Shown: positions 14,301 through 20,325 of the stretch, one piece after another
Position numbering within the stretch: the first letter of the stretch is position 1
Layout of the letters: the number at the start of each line of letters is the position of its first letter
Source: JBDSEG01 sp039920165
Lineage (GTDB): Bacteria; Pseudomonadota; Gammaproteobacteria; Burkholderiales; Burkholderiaceae_C
Assembly (NCBI GenBank): GCA_039920165.1
Contig: JBDSEG010000041.1
Coordinates: 1-21,364 of the forward strand
Direction of reading: 5' to 3'
DNA: 21,364 nt
Program-made: the position numbers and the translations under genes
The notes under the pieces: generated by a model
What the model was told of the DNA's origin: nothing
The model's input: the letters and a program-made list of their open reading frames with translations, nothing else
Database searches by the model: none

Positions 14301-14836
14301 ATACGAAGCTCGGCGAATTGCTCGCCGCGCCGCAGGCACTGGCCGATCTGCTGGCCGACGTGGCCGGCGTGCAGCAACGCCTGGCCGCGCTCGACCTGGG
14401 CGTCTATACGCGCGAGGTCGACGTGGTCTATGCTGCCTTCGTCGACCAGCTGCGCGCGCTCGACCCGATGACGCTGCAGCGCCCGCTCGAAGCGGCGCGC
14501 GACCAGCTTCTGGCGCGCCTGTCGCTCGGCGAACTGCTGCCGGCGCCGCTGCGCGGCCAGCTCGCGAGCGCGCAGCGCCAGCTCGTCGCCAAGATCGGTT
14601 CGCTCGACCCGGACCGGCTGCTGCTCGAACCGCTGGACGCCGAATACCGCGCGGCGGTCGAGCCGCTGGTCGCGGCGCTCGATATCTCGGCCAGCGTGCA
14701 GCTCATCATCGACTGGTTGAACGGCCTGCCCGAGGATCTGCGGGTGCAGATCGGCCGCATCGACGTGCCCTACGGCGATTTGCTGCGCCTCGCGCCGGGC
14801 GGCACGGCCGGTGCCAGCGGCAGCATCAGCCTCTGA
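11366..14836 (+). CDS. Very large helical protein, tape-measure candidate
   Basis: This 1156-residue protein is made mostly of Ala/Leu-rich amphipathic helices. Residues about 135-172 are an almost pure Pro-Ala linker encoded by a CCCGCA hexanucleotide repeat, separating a roughly 130-residue N-terminal module from the long helical body. A recurring motif, roughly (I/L)(D/R)P-x-x-L-x-x-P(V/L)-x-x-A, appears at D511-P512, R714-P715, D1033-P1034 and D1081-P1082, with a looser copy at I413-D414. No catalytic domain or transmembrane segment is recognisable. Position between baseplate-associated and hub genes, size and helical nature make it the best tape-measure candidate; by analogy with phage tape measures (about 1.5 Angstrom of tail per helical residue) it could set a long tail. 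A scaffold or spoke role is the alternative. It has a GGGAG ribosome-binding site. Confidence 0.6.
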   Translation: MPGLLTQIEQAVGSLDIAALAGGTGAQYRQLGQTIAGWNAGPPGDFSAAFGKLGGLQMPQLQFAGSLGGSFEAIVPSLQGDLGGLVASLGSDVTALPERLRSGLLDVTRPLVQRVEMLRTLLTSDWTCGLVPGFAPAIGTAPAPAPGPAPIPAPAPAPAPAPAPAPAPAPASSTDGAITPAKVAAARAVVDTLPADLSVPSLMRWLHERVGTFRPGYFTVRSLPLVDDVRDPLDTLVRWEAASTGEVEAELQATLATLTGLVRRHASGLFVAALPAADVTALNGVAIGSAAEVFVGALEALADRVQAADAATMPAAFAAAQSARAALLTQNAAVAASAATRQALVVRLAALPSQLDAGICRLLVLLQPRATLADLTEVVGVLEPPPLPAAAFDPVREAIGGVTQRLEALLEAIDIGAVATPLTDALNRAGDAVQSVEQGLAQLSAQVLATLEQAQGAVQGLSLDAVREQALAGITSASAELDQAIRQALAPAADALAQAMTAVFEAMDQIDPEALAQPVREAVHSLGDLVQQEAVQRIVEVVGQIEQVAQQVATLSFAPVADEVIALIRQLKALIEGIDIASLPDPGPALLSDAMDILPRSLTALTDPLVVDLDRQIAGAPTALLEQVKTLPDAARTRLLAFSPRQALQPVLAAPFQAARTELERFSPATWLAAGDAALAQLRRQLAAQLDIARLLAEPARAFATLTTEIDRLRPSALLAPVEQTIERALASLSDALPVADLAVALEGSLHRIASFTNTLDTALDVAAHVTSKVAALGDARGEFATWVDTIVAKVPVSATGAIAASLGELRGAALAARPAALAQGWQDARAALVARLEASGATDRLTRLVAARSRIVAGLVNASVGAAVPGLAGWIGEAQTRAAGEGLNALAGVARALAAADSALQGEFAVLAERFPNADGPLAPLVPDSAATLRADVREAFLRQLGTPLLGLLASLKPMAALVDAGIGGLRDLVGAVDTKLGELLAAPQALADLLADVAGVQQRLAALDLGVYTREVDVVYAAFVDQLRALDPMTLQRPLEAARDQLLARLSLGELLPAPLRGQLASAQRQLVAKIGSLDPDRLLLEPLDAEYRAAVEPLVAALDISASVQLIIDWLNGLPEDLRVQIGRIDVPYGDLLRLAPGGTAGASGSISL
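11819..11854 (+). repeat. Hexanucleotide tandem repeat (CCCGCA)x6 encoding a Pro-Ala linker
   Basis: There are six perfect CCCGCA units, followed by degenerate units (CCTGCC, CCTGCA, CCCGCG) to about 11872. Each unit adds one Pro-Ala pair in frame, so copy-number change would lengthen or shorten the linker without disrupting translation. Confidence 0.9.
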
Positions 14837-14856
14837 CGTGCCAAGGCGAAACGACC

Positions 14857-17616
14857 ATGCTCGGCTCGCTCCTCATCCAGCCCCAGACGCTGGCCCGCAT
14901 CGACGGCAGCCGGCCGCGCAGCGCCGACGAGGATCTGGCCGACGAGATCCTCGCGCTGCTGCACCGCATCGTGCTCGACCCGGCCGCTATGGCGGCCATC
15001 GTGCCGGCAGGCAAGGCGGCCGGCGATGCGATGGGCGTGCGTCTGGCAGCGCTCGTCCAGCCCAACCTGACGCAAGGGCTGGCCGCGCTGCAATCCCTCT
15101 TCGCGCCGGTCGTCGCGCGCTTCGAGGCGCTCGGCCAGGGGCCCTCGTCGGCGAACGACCTGCTGCTGCGCATCGCAGACGGGATGGCAGCGCTCGCCGG
15201 TGCGACCGGCAGCCTCTCCGACGATGCGATCCGCGCCTTCGTGCGCCGCGTGGCGCAGATCGCGCAGCGCGATTTCGGCCTCGACGCACGCGCCATCGCC
15301 GCCGAGGCAAAGCACTTCGTCGCCGATTTCCGAACCCGTCTGTCGACCGACCCCGACGTCGGCGCCGCAGCGACGCGCCACGCGCTCGCCTGCCTGCTCG
15401 GCCGGATCGAGCGCGACCTGCTGCCGCTTCTGCCGGGCATCGATCTCTCGACTGACCGGCTTGCGGATACCGTGATTGCCGAGCTGCGCCGCAGCGGCCT
15501 GGTCGACGTGCGCGATCGGGCGCAGTGCCTGCTCGGCAAGATCGAAGCCGTACTGCGCGCGGTGGCCGATACGGCGCGCCTGCTGGCAGCGCGCGGGTTC
15601 CCAGCAGGCGCGCCGCGACCGATGGCGGTGCCCGCGCGCGCGGCCGGCGTGGCGCGCGGCTCGCCGAGTCGCGCCCAGGACGCACACTTCTGCTGGTATG
15701 CCTCGTGGCTTTACGCGCGGCGCCGCCAGGGTTCGGGCACCGACACTTCGGGCGGGCACATCTTCTTGCAGGTCGTGACGAATATCTTCACGCTCAAGCA
15801 CTACCCGGAAGACGAGGTCTGGCACAGCGAGGACCGCAAGACGCTGGTGCTGCGCCGCGCCGCCGGCGCCGACGAGATCCTGTACCGCTCCGACATACCG
15901 TTCGAGTGGTACGAGGCGCCGCAGTTCAAGGGTGATGTGCCGGTAAAGCCCTCCGAAGGCGCGGGCCCTGCCGAGCACTTCCTGATGCGGCGCATCGAAG
16001 GTCCGTTCCTCGAGACCTGGGCGCATGTCACGTCCTTGCTCGCCGACTTCACGATCGGCCTCGTGCACATCATCCAGATGGCGACGAGCCCGAACGAATT
16101 CGCGGTCAATGCACAGCGCTGGATGTGGACCTGGACCAATGCCGCGGTCTCGATGACGCACGTCCCGCTGCCATCTCTCATCGCCTGGAAGGCGGGCACC
16201 GGCGTGGGATTGAAGTTCGTCTTCTCGCCGCTGCTCGTGATGATCGGCGTCGCTCTCGGCTCGCTCGAAGGAAAGCACAGCAAGACCAACGGCACCAACA
16301 TCTTCCTTCAGTACCTCACGATGCTCGGTGGCGACGCGCTGTCCTCGGTCAAGGCCGATCTCGTCGTGCGCACGTTGCGCGAGCTGAGCCTGTCGGTCTT
16401 CACGCTGATCAACAACGACGGCCCGCGCGATGCACCGCAGGATGGGCCCGACCTGCGCCCGGCCAATCGAGAGATGTCGGACCCGGTGGTGAGTGTCGTC
16501 AATACGCTGCTGGGAATGCTCTTCATCAAGCTAATCCGGCGCGAGGACCACGGCCTGCCGATCGGCGGGGACGCGACGCGCTTCGTTTTGTGGTGGGTCG
16601 TCGGCGCGCCGCTCATGGGCTTTGTCGGCGCGTTCAGCGGCGTGCTCGTCGCCTGGGGCATCGCGCGCGCCACGACGCTCAAGCAGTTGCGCAACGAACC
16701 GTTGCTCGCCGCGCTCATCGGCGGCATCATCTTTCCGGTCACGCTGTACAACACGCTCGAAGGCGATACCGACGACGGCCGCTACAACCCCAGCGTCGAC
16801 CCGCAGGGCAATGCGTTCGCCGCGCCGCGCCTGCCGTTCAACGGCTATCCGCCAGCCGGCAACTCGCCGTACCGGTTGCCGTATGCGGCCGGCAAGGTCT
16901 CCTTCATCGGCCAGGCCAACCAGGGCTTCTTCAGCCACATGCGCTACGGCCAGACCGTGCAGGTCTATGCCTACGACTTCGCCCATGACTTCCAGGACGA
17001 GGTGCTGTGCGTGCGCGACGGCACGGTGGTCGACTGGTTCGATTTCTATCCCGATGACCGCGATCTCGCTGTCTTCAATGCGGGCAGTCCCGACGCCGCC
17101 ACCGGGCTGGCCGCGGCGGCAAATGCGCAGGCCGCCGGGCTGATCCAGGCCGGCCAGAGCGGGCGCAACGGCAACCTCACGGGCAACTGGAATTTCGTGC
17201 TGATCCGGCACGACACGCACGACCCCGTGCACGACCTCGACCAGGGTGGCTCACCGGTCTATACCTTCGCCGAATACGGCCACGGCGCGAACGGCGGCGT
17301 GCGCGCGGCGTTCGCGCTGCGCGGCATCGCGGTCGGCGCGATCATCGGCACGAAGGTCACGCAAGGCCAGGCCGTGATGCTCGCCGGCGATACCGGCACG
17401 AGCTTTCACAATCACTTGCACCTGCACGTGCGGGCGATGGTCGGCGCGCCGGTTCCGCCGGCCGTCCTGCCTGCGGTGCCGCCGCCGTTCGGGCCGGGCA
17501 ACTTGTCGCCCTACACCCTGCCGTTCGTCTTTCGCGAAGCGCGCCATGTGCTCGGCCGCGACGGACCGCTGCGCCACCTCACCTGGTATACGAGCGAGAA
17601 CCCGCGCACGGGATGA
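14857..17616 (+). CDS. Multi-domain membrane protein with C-terminal M23 peptidase fold, within the tail cluster
   Basis: This 919-residue protein has at least three parts. Residues 1 to about 250 are helical and Ala-rich like the preceding protein. About 270-430 is rich in aromatic residues ('AHFCWYASWLYARR' with C279; 'RWMWTWTNAAVSM'). About 445-632 holds four hydrophobic segments: 449-470, 544-560, 576-602 and 615-631. Residues about 680-870 carry the M23/LytM zinc-peptidase pattern: H694 in 'FFSHMRYGQTVQVYAYDF', D707, H809 in 'AEYGHG', and H853-L-H855 in 'FHNHLHLHV', so the Zn ligands (H, D, H) and the probable catalytic His are all present. M23 enzymes cut peptidoglycan cross-bridges. 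No N-terminal signal peptide is present. Its location next to the tape-measure candidate suggests an ejected muralytic/channel protein comparable in layout to siphophage tape measures, or a membrane anchor or effector. The M23 call is fairly firm; the role is inference. Confidence 0.72.
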   Translation: MLGSLLIQPQTLARIDGSRPRSADEDLADEILALLHRIVLDPAAMAAIVPAGKAAGDAMGVRLAALVQPNLTQGLAALQSLFAPVVARFEALGQGPSSANDLLLRIADGMAALAGATGSLSDDAIRAFVRRVAQIAQRDFGLDARAIAAEAKHFVADFRTRLSTDPDVGAAATRHALACLLGRIERDLLPLLPGIDLSTDRLADTVIAELRRSGLVDVRDRAQCLLGKIEAVLRAVADTARLLAARGFPAGAPRPMAVPARAAGVARGSPSRAQDAHFCWYASWLYARRRQGSGTDTSGGHIFLQVVTNIFTLKHYPEDEVWHSEDRKTLVLRRAAGADEILYRSDIPFEWYEAPQFKGDVPVKPSEGAGPAEHFLMRRIEGPFLETWAHVTSLLADFTIGLVHIIQMATSPNEFAVNAQRWMWTWTNAAVSMTHVPLPSLIAWKAGTGVGLKFVFSPLLVMIGVALGSLEGKHSKTNGTNIFLQYLTMLGGDALSSVKADLVVRTLRELSLSVFTLINNDGPRDAPQDGPDLRPANREMSDPVVSVVNTLLGMLFIKLIRREDHGLPIGGDATRFVLWWVVGAPLMGFVGAFSGVLVAWGIARATTLKQLRNEPLLAALIGGIIFPVTLYNTLEGDTDDGRYNPSVDPQGNAFAAPRLPFNGYPPAGNSPYRLPYAAGKVSFIGQANQGFFSHMRYGQTVQVYAYDFAHDFQDEVLCVRDGTVVDWFDFYPDDRDLAVFNAGSPDAATGLAAAANAQAAGLIQAGQSGRNGNLTGNWNFVLIRHDTHDPVHDLDQGGSPVYTFAEYGHGANGGVRAAFALRGIAVGAIIGTKVTQGQAVMLAGDTGTSFHNHLHLHVRAMVGAPVPPAVLPAVPPPFGPGNLSPYTLPFVFREARHVLGRDGPLRHLTWYTSENPRTG

Positions 17617-17618
17617 CG

Positions 17619-17700
17619 CTGGAATGAAACCCCCACGCTCACTTCGTTCGCTGTCCCCCGCGGGGGCGCTCGGTACCTACGCAACGGCCGGGCGGTACTG
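17619..17700. repeat. GC-rich palindromic intergenic repeat (Burkholderiales REP-like element)
   Basis: Inside the 86-base gap is a stretch reading AACCCCCACGCTCACTTCG followed by TTCGCTGTCCCCCGCGGGGG, with a perfect 12-bp palindrome CCCCCGCGGGGG at 17655-17666. Smaller inverted GTACC/GGTAC arms lie near 17674 and 17694. Recalled Burkholderiales genomes contain many intergenic elements of the form 'CCCCCACGCT...CGCTG.CCCCC...GGGGG'. No T-run follows the palindrome, so it is not a standard terminator. It is the only such element between genes of the otherwise compact cluster. Confidence 0.6.
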
Positions 17701-17702
17701 AA

Positions 17703-18779
17703 ATGGACCTGGCCGCGCCCGACCTCTTCGCCACCGGCACCCAGCCGGGACTGGCGCCGCGCGTCAAGCTCGAGCGCAAGGCGGGCGCCACATCGGGCTT
17801 CGGCGGGGCGCTGCTCGATGCGGCGGCGAGTGCGGCCGGCGCATTGGGAATCGCGCAGCCCGATCCGCTGACCGAATCGCTCTCGTCGCTGGCGATCCAT
17901 CTCATCGGCGCGCCGGCCTTGTCGACCGCGCGGCTGCGCTTTGTCGCGCACTCGGACTTTCCCGCGCTGGCGCTCGGCGACGCCATCACCGTCAAGCTCG
18001 CCGGCTCGGGCGATCCGCAGCCGGTCTTCGCCGGGACCGTGGCCAAGGTCAGCAGCCAGGGCGACATGCTGGACGTGCTGCTCGCCGGGCCGGCGGCCAA
18101 GCTGGCGCGCATCCGCCGTCACGCCAGCTACGAGAGCCAGGGCTTCGCCGACCTGCTGCAAGCCTGGGCGAGCGATGCCGGGATCACGACGAGCCGAATC
18201 GACGCTGGCCCCGACTACGCCTTCTTCGCCATCGACGACCGCTTGTCGCTGTGGGACTGGATCGCGCGCGTGGCGCGCCACGCCGGCGTTGTCGCGTGGG
18301 CCGATGCGGCTGGCGCACTCAACGCGCGCAAGGCGGCCGGACAAGCGGTCGCCAAATTCCGCTACGGCGAAACCGTGCTTGCGCTGCACGCGCAATCGCG
18401 CGACCCGGTGGTGGCGGGCGCGCGCATCGTCGGCGAAGGCAGCGCCGGACGCCAAGGCAGCGACGCGTGGTCGTGGTTGAACAAGGACCCGCACGGCGTC
18501 TCCGCAGGCACCGGCCCGCTGGAGCAGGAAGGCGGCCTGAGCGCCTTCGCCTCGGTGGTCTCGGCCGCGCTCGGCGCCGCGGGCGGCGCGGCGCGCGTTG
18601 CCGATATCGTCGAAGTGCGCGTTCCCGGCAGCCCGGCGCTCGATGTCGCGAGCGTCTTCGCGCTCGAGAACTGCCCGCGCGGCGAGGGCGACGGTTCGTG
18701 GCAGGTGATCGAGTTGCGGCATCGCTGGACGTCGCGTACCGGCTTCGTCACCGAGCTCATCGGCGGCGTGCTGGAGTGA
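17703..18779 (+). CDS. Baseplate hub protein, phage late-control gene D/gp27-like
   Basis: This 358-residue protein follows the gpD/gp27/VgrG-N-terminal pattern. A first beta-barrel-like domain carries 'RLRFVAHSDFPALALGDAITVKLAGSGDPQPVFAGTVAKVSSQGDMLDVLLAGPAAKLARIRRHASYESQGFADLLQAWASDAGI', the 'F.G.V..v......l.V...g....l......sy......dil...a...gl' signature. A second part carries 'DDRLSLWDWIARVARHAGVVAWADAAGALNARKA', and the C-terminus carries 'WQVIELRHRWTSRTGFVTELIGGVLE'. Three copies would form the hub that attaches the spike to the tube. The first 60 residues are Ala-rich and contain a hydrophobic helix. It is separate from the spike gene as in P2 (D and V), rather than fused as in VgrG or Afp8. 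It is preceded by the palindromic repeat and has only a weak GGGCGG site. Confidence 0.8.
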   Translation: MDLAAPDLFATGTQPGLAPRVKLERKAGATSGFGGALLDAAASAAGALGIAQPDPLTESLSSLAIHLIGAPALSTARLRFVAHSDFPALALGDAITVKLAGSGDPQPVFAGTVAKVSSQGDMLDVLLAGPAAKLARIRRHASYESQGFADLLQAWASDAGITTSRIDAGPDYAFFAIDDRLSLWDWIARVARHAGVVAWADAAGALNARKAAGQAVAKFRYGETVLALHAQSRDPVVAGARIVGEGSAGRQGSDAWSWLNKDPHGVSAGTGPLEQEGGLSAFASVVSAALGAAGGAARVADIVEVRVPGSPALDVASVFALENCPRGEGDGSWQVIELRHRWTSRTGFVTELIGGVLE

Positions 18780-18781
18780 CC

Positions 18782-19420
18782 ATGAACGATCTGTACGACA
18801 CCCTGCAAAAGCTCGTGCACCACGAACTGCGCACGCGCCGCTTTGCCGAGCTCGGGCAGGTGCAGGCGGTCTATCCGGACGACCCCGGCAATTACGACGC
18901 CGATGTCGTGCTGCACGCGACCGACCTGGTGCTCAAGCACGTGCCGGTGCTGACGCCGCGCAAGGGCCATGCGAGCCTGCCCGAGGTCGGTGATCTGGTG
19001 CTGCTGCAGTTCATGGGCGGCGACGTGAACCGGCCGGTCATCGTCGGCACGCTGTACAACGGCGACGACCGGCCGCCCGAGAACGCCGAAGGCAACTGGG
19101 TGCTGCAACTGCCTTCGGGTCCGGATGCCAAGGACGACGGGTTGCGCATCGAGCTGCGCCAGGCCGACCCCATCGGCTTCACGGTGGCATTGAAGCGCGA
19201 CCGCTTCGAGCTGCTGGTACAGGACGACGACCCGGTCGCCAAGCTGACCGTCGCCGGCACCAGGCTGACGATCGACGGCAACGGCAACGTCAGGCTCGAA
19301 GGCGCGGGCGACGTGCAGGTCAAGGCGAGCGGTGACCTGAAACTCGAAGCCGGCGGCAGCGCCGAGATCAAGGCCGGGGCGACGCTCAAGCTCAAGGCCA
19401 GCAAGATCGATCTCAACTGA
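18782..19420 (+). CDS. Baseplate spike protein, gpV/gp5-like with beta-helix tail
   Basis: The product is 212 residues. An OB-fold occupies about residues 18-100: 'ELGQVQAVYPDDPGNYDADVVLHATDLVLKHVPVLTPRKGHASLPEVGDLVLLQFMGGDVNRPVIVGTLYNGDDRPP', containing the 'P.VGD.VLV.F..GD..RPVI.G.LYN' motif diagnostic of gpV, gp5 and VgrG spikes. A C-terminal repeat (166-212) of the type G-D-(V/L)-x-(V/L)-x-A forms the trimeric beta-helix needle ('GDVQVKASGDLKLEAGGSAEIKAGATLKLKAS'). It caps the hub and pierces the target envelope, with the separate PAAR protein encoded next likely sharpening its tip. The ATG is 2 bases after the hub stop, so translation is coupled. No lysozyme domain is present, in contrast with T4 gp5; peptidoglycan cleavage may instead fall to the M23 protein upstream. 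Confidence 0.9.
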   Translation: MNDLYDTLQKLVHHELRTRRFAELGQVQAVYPDDPGNYDADVVLHATDLVLKHVPVLTPRKGHASLPEVGDLVLLQFMGGDVNRPVIVGTLYNGDDRPPENAEGNWVLQLPSGPDAKDDGLRIELRQADPIGFTVALKRDRFELLVQDDDPVAKLTVAGTRLTIDGNGNVRLEGAGDVQVKASGDLKLEAGGSAEIKAGATLKLKASKIDLN

Positions 19421-19434
19421 GCGAGAACCAGCGC

Positions 19435-19830
19435 ATGGGCATGCCGGCAGCAAAACAAGGCGACCAGGTCGTGGCGACCGATATCCACATCCAGATGATC
19501 CCGAGTCCCGGCGGTCCGGTGCCTACACCACTGCCGAGCCCGTTCGCGGGCCAGCTCGACGGCGCGCTGTCGAGCGACGTGAATATCGAAGGCAAGCCGG
19601 CCGCAACCCAGGGCTCGACCGCGACGAATGCGCCCGGCCACATCCCGACCGCCGGCCCGTTCCAGAAGCCGCCGAGCGACAAGGCGACCATCGTCAAGGG
19701 GTCGGCGAGCGTGTTCATCAATGGCAAGCCGGCCGCGCGCAGCGGCGATCCGGCGATGACGTGCAACGACCCGGCCGATGTCCCCGGGGGCAGCGTCGTC
19801 GCGGTCGGCACGGTCTCGATCGGCGGGTGA
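19435..19830 (+). CDS. PAAR-domain spike-tip protein
   Basis: This is a stand-alone PAAR protein of 131 residues: 'MGMPAAKQGDQVVATDIHIQM..PGGPVPTPLPSPFAGQLDGALSSDVNIEGKPAATQGSTATNAPGHIPTAGPF', then 'ATIVKGSASVFINGKPAARSGDPAMTCNDP'. H18, H69 and C110 fit the positions that bind the tip metal ion in PAAR folds, and the 'VN..GKPAA..G' repeat pair (about 49-60 and 94-104) is typical of the family. PAAR cones sit on the blunt end of a spike trimer and may carry or recruit effectors. There is no N- or C-terminal extension, so any payload would have to be a separate protein. Placement directly after the spike gene matches extracellular injection systems (Afp10) more than P2 phage. Confidence 0.92.
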   Translation: MGMPAAKQGDQVVATDIHIQMIPSPGGPVPTPLPSPFAGQLDGALSSDVNIEGKPAATQGSTATNAPGHIPTAGPFQKPPSDKATIVKGSASVFINGKPAARSGDPAMTCNDPADVPGGSVVAVGTVSIGG

Positions 19831-19835
19831 TCCGA

Positions 19836-20309
19836 ATGGCCAACGTCAGCAGCTTCAAGGCGCCCGAAACCGGCCACCTGCTGGCCGATCTCGCGGTATT
19901 TGCCGCACACCGCGAGCTGCGCCCGGTCTATCGCCTGACCGAGACGAACCGGCTGCCGCGCCGGCCTTGGGACTTCGTCCCGCGCGCCGGGCTCGACAAC
20001 CTCGCGCAGGCGGTCATCCTTCGCCTGCTCACCCCGCGCGGCGAGCTGGCCGGGCTCGGCCACCTGGAGTACGGATCGCGCGTGCACGAACTGATCGGCC
20101 GCGAGAACAACGCCGCGCAGCGCAATCTGCTCAAGCTGTTCGTGCTCGAAGCATTGAAGCTCGAACCGCGCGTCGAGAAGGTCGTCGAGCTGACGGTGCT
20201 GCCGTCGCCGGGCGCGCGCTCGACGGTGGACGTGCTGCTGCGCGTGAAGCCGGTCGGCGCGACGACGCTCGTCACGGTCGGCCCGTTCGCCATCGAGCTC
20301 GCGGTGTGA
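19836..20309 (+). CDS. Baseplate wedge protein, gp25/gpW-like
   Basis: This 157-residue protein has the gp25-like (PF04965-type) pattern: 'LDNLAQAVILRLLTPRGELAGLGHLEYGSRVHELIGRENNAAQRNLLKLFVLEALKLEPRVEKVVELTVLPSPGARSTVDVLLRVKPVGA'. It includes the 'I...L.TP.GE..g...YGs.l..li' segment and the 'P(R/E)V' strand seen in gp25 of T4, TssE and Afp9. Six copies form the inner ring that nucleates sheath polymerisation. The ATG at 19836 is used; a GTG at 19827 overlapping the PAAR stop is in frame and would add three residues. The GGGTGA site 5 bases before 19836 makes the ATG reasonable. Confidence 0.88.
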   Translation: MANVSSFKAPETGHLLADLAVFAAHRELRPVYRLTETNRLPRRPWDFVPRAGLDNLAQAVILRLLTPRGELAGLGHLEYGSRVHELIGRENNAAQRNLLKLFVLEALKLEPRVEKVVELTVLPSPGARSTVDVLLRVKPVGATTLVTVGPFAIELAV

Positions 20310-20325
20310 TCCGCTGGAGAGCGCC

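Noticed and set aside
17655..17666. Intrinsic terminator ending the first half of the tail operon
   Set aside because: The palindrome is strong but no T-run follows. It fits a REP-like repeat better.
7689..20309. Type VI secretion system
   Set aside because: The spike is not a VgrG fusion and no TssB/TssC pair, TssJ/TssL/TssM membrane complex or ClpV is present. The single sheath and separate D/V proteins are phage-like.
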